A stretch of DNA of 7,543 nucleotides. Source: Pseudomonas sp. (lineage in GTDB: Bacteria; Pseudomonadota; Gammaproteobacteria; Pseudomonadales; Pseudomonadaceae). Of the stretch, positions 1-4,943 are shown piece by piece (the first letter of the stretch is position 1; every line of letters starts with the position of its first letter). The notes under the pieces were generated by a model. The model searched no databases. It was not told where the DNA came from and saw only the letters and a program-made list of their open reading frames with translations. The stretch lies in contig DQGF01000341.1 in NCBI GenBank assembly GCA_003525045.1, positions 1,196-8,738 of the forward strand. The letters run 5' to 3'. The position numbers were made by a program, and so were the translations under genes.

Positions 1-1024
1 CTTGAGCCTGGAACGCCGGGGTTTGCAATCGTTTCTGGTCGGCGCTGACGTTCAGCACCCACTGCTGTTCTTCATCGGTCAGCGGTTCGGCGCGGCTCAG
101 CAATTCACGCTCCCGTGACGGACGATACTCGATGGATTGCACCAGCCCGGCTTCCTTCACCGCTTTCACGGTGTCGGTAGGAATCGCTGTCAGCGGGAAT
201 TGCTCGGTCAGTCGCAGACTCGGGCGGGCGACTTGTAGCAGTTCCAGCAGGCGATAGGAGCAGTTTTCGTCGAAGAAGAAATAGTCGAACTGGATCTGCT
301 TCAGTTCCCAGACATGCTCGACCATGCGCTCGGTTTCTTGTTGAGTCAGGTTCAGCCGGTATTCCCATAGGTCACGATTTTCGAGACTGCGGTACTCCGA
401 GAGTTTTTCCTGATAAGGCACCAGCGCAAACAGGCCCGGATAGCCACCCATCAAGCCTTTCCAGGCATACAGGATGCTGTTGTCCGAACCTTCGATGTAC
501 GCGCCGAAGTTGATCGCGTAACTGAGCAGGGCGGTCTGATCGCGCTGCACATCAGCCTGATCGATGCGCAGCAGGGTGTGGCCGAACATCGATGAGGGGC
601 TGTTCAGATAGGCCGCCGGGAAAATCATCACCGCGCTGTGGGGCGAGACATCCTTGAACCATTGCTTGAATTCGCTGCAGTCCGGCGTTGGCAGATCGCT
701 CAGATCGAGCTGCGCCTTCAGCCAGCGGGTACGGGCGGGATAGACGCACTGGGCATGCTGTTCGCCGGCACTCGCGGGGGCGTACAGCGCTTGGACTGTC
801 GCGGTGAGCTCACGCTCGGGATGTTCATTGCCGTCGGGGGCCAGGAAGAATTTTTTGTCACTGACATAGCTGCGCCAGCCGCCGAGCTTGGCGGTTTCGT
901 AGTGGCCCAGGGAAATCCAGAAAGGGTCGTTGGCCAGCTGCTGCAAACGTTGATTGTCGATGTGTGGCGCGGCGGACAGCGGGGCACAGACACAGAGCGC
1001 CAGCCAGGCAAGGCGTTTGAGCAT
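1..1024 (-). CDS. DUF4105 / Lnb N-terminal-type periplasmic protein (3' end off the window)
   Basis: I translated this frame myself: it is open from ATG at 1024 to the left edge, 341 residues with no stop, so the C-terminal part is missing. Residues 1-19 (MLKRLAWLALCVCAPLSAA) look like a Sec signal peptide. Hallmarks of the DUF4105/Lnb_N family follow: an N-terminal segment with FWISLGHYE at 35-43, then SSMFGHTLLRI at 144-154 and FFFDENCSYRLLELL at 249-263. His149 in the GHT motif and Cys255 in the NCS motif are the likely key residues. By analogy to permuted NlpC/P60-like papain folds they could form a His-Cys catalytic pair, but that is inference. Cys93 and Cys116 could form a disulfide. 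The ribosome binding site is weak; the ATG was chosen because it gives the signal peptide. The gene lies downstream of the DUF3015 gene in the same direction, separated by a terminator. Family assignment is firm; substrate and reaction are unknown. Confidence 0.88.
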   Translation of the reverse strand, partial: MLKRLAWLALCVCAPLSAAPHIDNQRLQQLANDPFWISLGHYETAKLGGWRSYVSDKKFFLAPDGNEHPERELTATVQALYAPASAGEQHAQCVYPARTRWLKAQLDLSDLPTPDCSEFKQWFKDVSPHSAVMIFPAAYLNSPSSMFGHTLLRIDQADVQRDQTALLSYAINFGAYIEGSDNSILYAWKGLMGGYPGLFALVPYQEKLSEYRSLENRDLWEYRLNLTQQETERMVEHVWELKQIQFDYFFFDENCSYRLLELLQVARPSLRLTEQFPLTAIPTDTVKAVKEAGLVQSIEYRPSRERELLSRAEPLTDEEQQWVLNVSADQKRLQTPAFQAQ

Positions 1025-1074
1025 AGTGGGCAACTTAGAATTCGAGAATAAAGACCCAAGGCGGGGCAAGGTCC

Positions 1075-1106
1075 AAAAAACAAAAACCGCTCCCCGAAAG
1101 GAGCGG
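1075..1106 (-). terminator. Rho-independent terminator of the DUF3015 gene
   Basis: Read on the minus strand, a 7-bp perfect stem CCGCTCC / GGAGCGG (1100-1106 and 1087-1093) with a 6-nt loop (TTTCGG) is followed at once by TTTTTGTTTTTT (1086-1075). It begins 12 nt after the DUF3015 stop codon. The plus strand has no T run after the stem, so it works in one direction. It should uncouple most DUF3015 transcripts from the DUF4105 gene 51 nt further on, leaving that gene either a short private promoter or read-through. Confidence 0.92.
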
Positions 1107-1117
1107 GCGGTTCGAGC

Positions 1118-1606
1118 TTAAGCTTGAGTGGCGTACTTGACCAGACGAGGATCGTTTTTCAGAACGGCCAGAGTGTTGGTATGCACATCTTCAGCGGTTA
1201 CGTCAGCCTTGCTGAAGATCTGCTGGAAGTGCTCGTGAGTCACAGCGGCGAAGTGCGCACGGTCTTCCGGCGCCACGCCCAGTACCACGGCGTAAGTGGT
1301 CAGCGCTTCGCCCTGACCTTTAGCCATGTCTTCGGACAGCTCGTTCATCATGCCATTCATGGCCAGCCAGGATTTGCCGCCATAGGTCAGCGACGCATTA
1401 GTCGAGCAACCGTTGGTACCAGAGGTCATACCGAAGGTAGCGTTGCCGGAAGTGCCGTTGGTGGTGGATGCCAGGAAGTGAGCCGGGGTGCCACGCTGAC
1501 CTTCGAACAGCATGTTGCCCCAACCGCAATCCGGGCCGCCTGGCGCCTGAGCCATGGCGTTGATGGATACAGCGGTGAAGAGAGTACCGAGAAGAATCCG
1601 TTTCAT
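1118..1606 (-). CDS. DUF3015 family exported protein
   Basis: A complete 162-residue protein. Residues 1-19 (MKRILLGTLFTAVSINAMA) are a typical signal peptide with cleavage expected at AMA|QA, so the mature protein is about 143 residues and probably periplasmic. The mature part starts with the PDCGWGNMLFEGQ motif (25-37) typical of DUF3015. A Gly/Thr/Ser/Asn-rich stretch (47-72) follows, holding the only other cysteine, Cys67, which could pair with Cys27 in a disulfide. The C-terminal half (about 85-160) is predicted helical. The start is supported by AAGAGAA (1614-1620) just upstream on the minus strand. A strong terminator follows the stop, so the gene is likely transcribed alone and perhaps abundantly. 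The next gene downstream is another exported protein, DUF4105. The biochemical role of DUF3015 is not known to me. Confidence 0.9.
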   Translation of the reverse strand: MKRILLGTLFTAVSINAMAQAPGGPDCGWGNMLFEGQRGTPAHFLASTTNGTSGNATFGMTSGTNGCSTNASLTYGGKSWLAMNGMMNELSEDMAKGQGEALTTYAVVLGVAPEDRAHFAAVTHEHFQQIFSKADVTAEDVHTNTLAVLKNDPRLVKYATQA

Positions 1607-1646
1607 AGCTATGTTCTCTTTATGTGCATACCAATGGACAGGGTCT

Positions 1647-1670
1647 GGCCCGATCTGGCGCCAGTGGGCC
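1647..1670. repeat. Interrupted palindrome in the leader of the DUF3015 gene
   Basis: GGCCC (1647-1651), gat, the perfect 10-bp palindrome CTGGCGCCAG (1655-1664), t, GGGCC (1666-1670). On the minus strand it lies between the AlgU-like promoter candidate and the ribosome binding site of the DUF3015 gene. It could be a leader RNA hairpin or a binding site for a dimeric regulator. The symmetry is visible; the function is inferred. Confidence 0.35.
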
Positions 1671-1692
1671 GGTTATTGTTCCAGCCGCGCAG

Positions 1693-1721
1693 TTTGGAGT
1701 TTAGGCACGATCCGGGGGTTC
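1693..1721 (-). promoter_or_regulatory. Possible AlgU (sigma-22/RpoE-like) promoter of the DUF3015 gene
   Basis: On the minus strand GAACCC (1721-1716) is followed by a 17-nt spacer and TCCAAA (1698-1693). The AlgU consensus is approximately GAACTT-N16/17-TCTGA, so the GAAC core, the spacing and the TC start of the -10 agree, while the last bases of both boxes do not. The -10 would sit about 87 nt before the ATG. An envelope-stress sigma factor would suit an exported protein, but the match is weak. Confidence 0.25.
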
Positions 1722-1882
1722 CGTGATTTTTTGCAAAACATTCCAGTGAAAACATTGATTTGGACCCGGCCTGCCTGAAGATGTCAGTTTGGCTATGCTT
1801 TGGCTTGAGGCGCGCCTTGCAAGAGAGCCATGGGCAGCGCCAGAATGCCGCTATCTGCCCCGCCCTGATGTAAGGAAGCCCG

Positions 1883-4321
1883 ATGCCTGATCCTGTTGCT
1901 GCCAGCTTGCGTCTAGCGCCCGAAGCGCTGACCCGTCCGTTTTCCGCTGAACAGTTCAGCTTCTCTACCACCAATGATCTGGAGCCCTTCCGCGGTGTGC
2001 TTGGCCAGGAACGTGCGGTCGAAGCCTTGCAGTTCGGTGTGGCCATGCCCCGCCCCGGTTACAACGTATTCGTCATGGGCGAGCCCGGCACTGGCCGGTT
2101 TTCGTTCGTCAAACGCTACCTGAGGGCCGAAGGCAAACGCCTGCAGACCCCGGCGGACTGGGTCTACGTCAACAACTTCGAGGATCCTCGCGAGCCTCGC
2201 GCCCTGGAATTGCCCTCAGGTACCGCCGGTGCCTTCATCGATGACATCAACGGCCTGATCGATAACCTGCTGGCGACTTTTCCGGCCGTGTTCGAGCACC
2301 CGTCGTACCAGCAGAAGAAGAGCGCCATCGACCGCGCCTTCAATCAGCGCTATGACAAGGCATTGGACGTGATCGAGCGCCTGGCGCTGGAGAAAGACGT
2401 CGCGCTGTACCGCGACAGCAGCAACATCGCCTTCACCCCGATGTTTGAAGGCAAGGCCGTGGACGAAGCGGAATTCGCCCAGTTGCCGGAAGCCGATCGC
2501 GACCGTTTCCACGACGACATTTCGTGGCTGGAAGAGCGGCTGAACGAAGAACTCGCCAGCCTGCCGCAGTGGAAGCGCGAGTCGAGCAATCAACTGCGTC
2601 AGCTCAACGAAGAAACCATCACCCTGGCCTTGCAGCCACTGCTCGCGCCACTGTCGGAAAAGTACGCGGAAAACGCCGGTGTCTGCGGCTACCTGCAAGC
2701 GATGCAGGTGTACCTGCTCAAGACCGTGGTCGAGCAATTGGTGGATGACAGCAAGCCTGACGCCGTCGCGCGCAAGCTGCTGGAGGAGCAGTACGCGCCG
2801 AGCCTGGTGGTCGGTCATCCGGCCAGCGGCGGTGCGCCGGTGGTGTTCGAACCGCACCCGACTTACGAAAATCTGTTCGGTCGGATCGAGTACACCACCG
2901 ATCAGGGCGCGTTGTACACGACCTATCGACAGCTGCGACCGGGTGCCTTTCACCGGGCCAACGGCGGCTTCCTGATTCTTGAAGCGGAAAAAATGCTCAG
3001 CGAGCCGTTCGTGTGGGATGCGCTCAAACGCGCCCTGCAATCGCGCAAATTGAAAATGGAATCGCCGCTGGGCGAGATGGGTCGTTTCGCCACCGTGACC
3101 CTGACACCGCAACACATTCCGTTGCAGGTCAAAGTCATCATCATTGGCGCCCGTCAGCTGTACTACACGCTGCAAGACCTCGATCCGGACTTCCAGGAGA
3201 TGTTCCGCGTCCTGGTGGATTTCGACGAAGACATCCCGATGGTCGACGAGAGCCTGGAGCAGTTCGCCCAATTGCTGAAAACCCGCACCTCCGAAGAAGG
3301 GATGGCGCCGCTGACCGCCGATGCGGTAGCGCGTCTGGCGACTTATAGCGCGCGCCTGGCCGAACACCAGGGGCGGTTGTCGGCAAGGATCGGTGATCTG
3401 TTCCAACTGGTCAGCGAGGCGGATTTCATTCGCAACCTGGCGGCCGACGAAATGACCGACGCCGGGCACATCGAACGTGCGCTCAAGGCCAAGGCCACCC
3501 GCACCGGGCGCGTTTCGGCGCGGATTCTCGATGATATGCTGGCCGGAATCATCCTGATCGACACGGACGGTGCGGCCGTTGGCAAGTGCAACGGGCTGAC
3601 GGTACTGGAAGTGGGCGACTCGGCCTTCGGTGTGCCGGCGCGGATTTCCGCCACGGTCTATCCGGGTGGCAGCGGCATCGTCGACATCGAGCGCGAGGTC
3701 AACCTCGGCCAGCCGATTCACTCCAAAGGCGTGATGATCCTCACCGGGTATCTGGGCAGCCGTTACGCCCAGGAATTCCCCCTGGCGATTTCCGCGAGCA
3801 TCGCCCTGGAGCAGTCCTACGGCTACGTCGACGGTGACAGTGCGTCGCTGGGCGAGGCCTGCACCCTGATCTCGGCCTTGTCGAAAACTCCGCTCAAGCA
3901 GTGCTTTGCGATCACCGGCTCGATCAACCAGTTCGGTGAAGTGCAGGCGGTGGGCGGGGTCAACGAGAAAATCGAAGGCTTCTTCCGACTCTGCGAAGCC
4001 CGCGGGCTGACCGGTGAGCAAGGGGCGATCATTCCGCAGGCGAACGTCGCCACGTTGATGCTCGACGAGAAGGTACTGGCCGCGGTGCGCGCGGGGCAGT
4101 TCCATGTGTATGCGGTACGCCAGGCTGACGAGGCGCTGAGCCTGTTGGTTGGTGAACCGGCAGGTGCGCCGGATGAGAATGGCGAATTCCCTGAAGGCAG
4201 CGTCAACGCGCGGGTAGTGGAGCGCTTGCGGGTTATCGCGGAAATGATCAGCGACGAAGACCTCAAGGAGGCTGAGAAGGAAGCTGCGCAGGAAGCCCTG
4301 GTCGAAGCCAAACCGGCCTGA
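1883..4321 (+). CDS. Lon-like ATP-dependent protease (AAA_32 / Lon_C family, AsrA-like)
   Basis: A complete 812-residue cytoplasmic ATP-fuelled serine protease, expected to form a ring and degrade misfolded or regulatory proteins. The ATG is preceded by AAGGA (1872-1876). The N-terminal part carries the P-loop GEPGTGR (66-72), with Arg72 where canonical Walker A has Lys. A long helical insertion spans about 120-300. The second ATPase part includes GGFLILEAEKML (361-372), a Walker B-like strand lacking the usual DE pair, and an arginine-bearing helical lid (about 475-550). The Lon C-terminal protease domain (about 555-757) has the catalytic dyad: Ser653 in DGDSAS (650-655) and Lys696 in GGVNEK (691-696). 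The last 50 residues are a charged, acidic tail. It lacks the Lon N-terminal LAN domain, so it is not housekeeping Lon. P. aeruginosa PA0779/AsrA, linked to heat-shock induction by tobramycin, is probably the counterpart; I cannot confirm orthology here. No intrinsic terminator follows; a REP doublet begins 10 nt after the stop. Confidence 0.93.
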   Translation: MPDPVAASLRLAPEALTRPFSAEQFSFSTTNDLEPFRGVLGQERAVEALQFGVAMPRPGYNVFVMGEPGTGRFSFVKRYLRAEGKRLQTPADWVYVNNFEDPREPRALELPSGTAGAFIDDINGLIDNLLATFPAVFEHPSYQQKKSAIDRAFNQRYDKALDVIERLALEKDVALYRDSSNIAFTPMFEGKAVDEAEFAQLPEADRDRFHDDISWLEERLNEELASLPQWKRESSNQLRQLNEETITLALQPLLAPLSEKYAENAGVCGYLQAMQVYLLKTVVEQLVDDSKPDAVARKLLEEQYAPSLVVGHPASGGAPVVFEPHPTYENLFGRIEYTTDQGALYTTYRQLRPGAFHRANGGFLILEAEKMLSEPFVWDALKRALQSRKLKMESPLGEMGRFATVTLTPQHIPLQVKVIIIGARQLYYTLQDLDPDFQEMFRVLVDFDEDIPMVDESLEQFAQLLKTRTSEEGMAPLTADAVARLATYSARLAEHQGRLSARIGDLFQLVSEADFIRNLAADEMTDAGHIERALKAKATRTGRVSARILDDMLAGIILIDTDGAAVGKCNGLTVLEVGDSAFGVPARISATVYPGGSGIVDIEREVNLGQPIHSKGVMILTGYLGSRYAQEFPLAISASIALEQSYGYVDGDSASLGEACTLISALSKTPLKQCFAITGSINQFGEVQAVGGVNEKIEGFFRLCEARGLTGEQGAIIPQANVATLMLDEKVLAAVRAGQFHVYAVRQADEALSLLVGEPAGAPDENGEFPEGSVNARVVERLRVIAEMISDEDLKEAEKEAAQEALVEAKPA

Positions 4322-4330
4322 CATAGAGCC

Positions 4331-4424
4331 CCTGTAGGAGCGAGGCTTGCCCGCGAAGAACGATAGCGCGGTTAAACAGGAAAACCTCGTCGCGGCCTTC
4401 GCGGGCAAGCCTCGCTCCTACAGG
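4331..4424. repeat. REP doublet (REPIN-like), complete copy
   Basis: Two 28-bp arms (4331-4358 and 4397-4424) are perfect inverted copies around a 38-nt middle. Each arm contains the GTAG tetranucleotide (4334-4337 in the left arm) next to a small hairpin, GCG-a-GG, loop CTTG, CC-CGC (4340-4354). This layout is typical of Pseudomonas REP sequences, which are mobilised in trans by RAYT (REP-associated tyrosine) transposases; no RAYT gene is in this window. It sits 10 nt past the protease stop codon, where the large stem could stabilise or end the transcript. Confidence 0.93.
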
Positions 4425-4482
4425 TGCCATCAGCCTGACGTCAATATTCACACAATGACCATTCGGCGCCTTCTGGTCTTAC

Positions 4483-4514
4483 TTGACGTGCTAGTCAGAC
4501 TTTTCTTCTATGAT
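4483..4514 (+). promoter_or_regulatory. Possible promoter of the 112-residue protein gene
   Basis: TTGACG (4483-4488) and TATGAT (4509-4514) each match the sigma-70 hexamers at five of six positions, but the 20-nt gap is longer than the usual 16-18. The T-rich stretch TTTTCTTC lies just before the -10. If used, it gives a leader of about 80 nt. The boxes are good and the spacing is poor, so this is tentative. Confidence 0.35.
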
Positions 4515-4551
4515 CAGCTCAGGGATATCGACAGTAATCACTGGATCGAGA

Positions 4552-4571
4552 CAGCCTTCCCGTGGGGGCTG
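4552..4571 (+). other. Hairpin in the leader of the 112-residue protein gene
   Basis: CAGCC (4552-4556) pairs with GGCTG (4567-4571). The inside (TTCCCGTGGG) can add CC/GG pairs closing a 4-nt loop. It lies 16 nt before the GAGGG ribosome binding site (4587-4591) and has no T run after it, so it is not a terminator. It could affect translation or RNA stability; that is inference. Confidence 0.3.
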
Positions 4572-4599
4572 AATACCGGATCTACCGAGGGTCGCCGCC

Positions 4600-4938
4600 A
4601 TGTCGCGCAACCTCTGCCTCACCCGTCAATGCCTGGGTCTTGTGACCCGTATCGAGTGTGCCATCCGCCCATTGGCGGGGGATACGGGCATGTGGACCTT
4701 ACTTTTTGCCGCCGGAATGGCCGGCGAACAACCTTCGGCCATCAAAGCCCAGGGGCCGTTTCATGGCCCCTTCGTAGCTGAATCAATCCTCGACACCATT
4801 GTTGAAAGCCTGACCCTGCATGGCTATGAGCTCGCCGATGACCCACAAATCTGGTGCCTGCACCTGCAAGCCCAACTGCGGGAAATCAATGGTGGCCGTT
4901 CGCGCAATCCCGGCTTCGAGTTCAGGCCCGACCACTGA
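4600..4938 (+). CDS. Conserved-looking 112-residue protein of unknown function
   Basis: The ATG follows GAGGG (4587-4591) at a sensible distance. The protein has no signal peptide or clear membrane segment and is probably cytoplasmic. It has four cysteines (Cys6, Cys11, Cys20, Cys86), three of them near the N-terminus in the pattern C-x4-C-x8-C. It ends in an Arg/Asn/Gly-rich tail (97-112). The segment 53-90 looks like a mixed helix/strand unit (FHGPFVAESILDTIVESL, then YELADDPQIWCLHLQAQL). It reminds me of small hypothetical proteins seen in other pseudomonads, but I cannot name a family. An alternative overlapping frame from 4347 to 4781 runs through the REP and is judged a shadow. It converges on the lipoprotein gene with only 5 bp between the stop codons. 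Confidence 0.72.
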   Translation: MSRNLCLTRQCLGLVTRIECAIRPLAGDTGMWTLLFAAGMAGEQPSAIKAQGPFHGPFVAESILDTIVESLTLHGYELADDPQIWCLHLQAQLREINGGRSRNPGFEFRPDH

Positions 4939-4943
4939 GTGGG

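Larger units (their letters stand above)
1607..1882. promoter_or_regulatory. Divergent intergenic region between the DUF3015 gene and the Lon-like protease gene
   Basis: This 276-bp stretch has no convincing gene. It must hold the promoters of both divergent neighbours. On the minus strand side it contains an AlgU-like promoter candidate and an interrupted palindrome (listed separately). On the plus side I see only a poor sigma-70 candidate: TTGATT (1755-1760), 17-nt spacer, AAGATG. There is also a direct repeat TTTGGCT at 1788-1794 and 1799-1805, 11 bp apart, flanking a TATGCT. A good ribosome binding site, AAGGA (1872-1876), lies 6 nt before the protease ATG. Confidence 0.6.

Noticed and set aside
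638..1083. Frames at 638-1051 (plus) and 718-1083 (minus)
   Set aside because: Both overlap the DUF4105 coding region, whose own frame carries family motifs and a signal peptide.
1804..1831. Possible heat-shock sigma-32 promoter for the protease (CTTGAG ... AGCCAT)
   Set aside because: The gap is 16 nt, against 13-14 nt in the well-known E. coli dnaK and groE heat-shock promoters, and the -10 box matches only at CCAT. The idea is tempting given reports for AsrA but not supported by this sequence.
2216..4408. A 730-codon open frame on the minus strand opposite the Lon-like protease
   Set aside because: It is the usual GC-rich antisense shadow: it follows the protease codon phase, begins inside the REP and its translation has no recognisable domain.
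4347..4781. A 144-codon frame starting inside the REP doublet
   Set aside because: It begins within the mobile repeat and its translation looks random, while the overlapping 4600-4938 frame has a good ribosome binding site.
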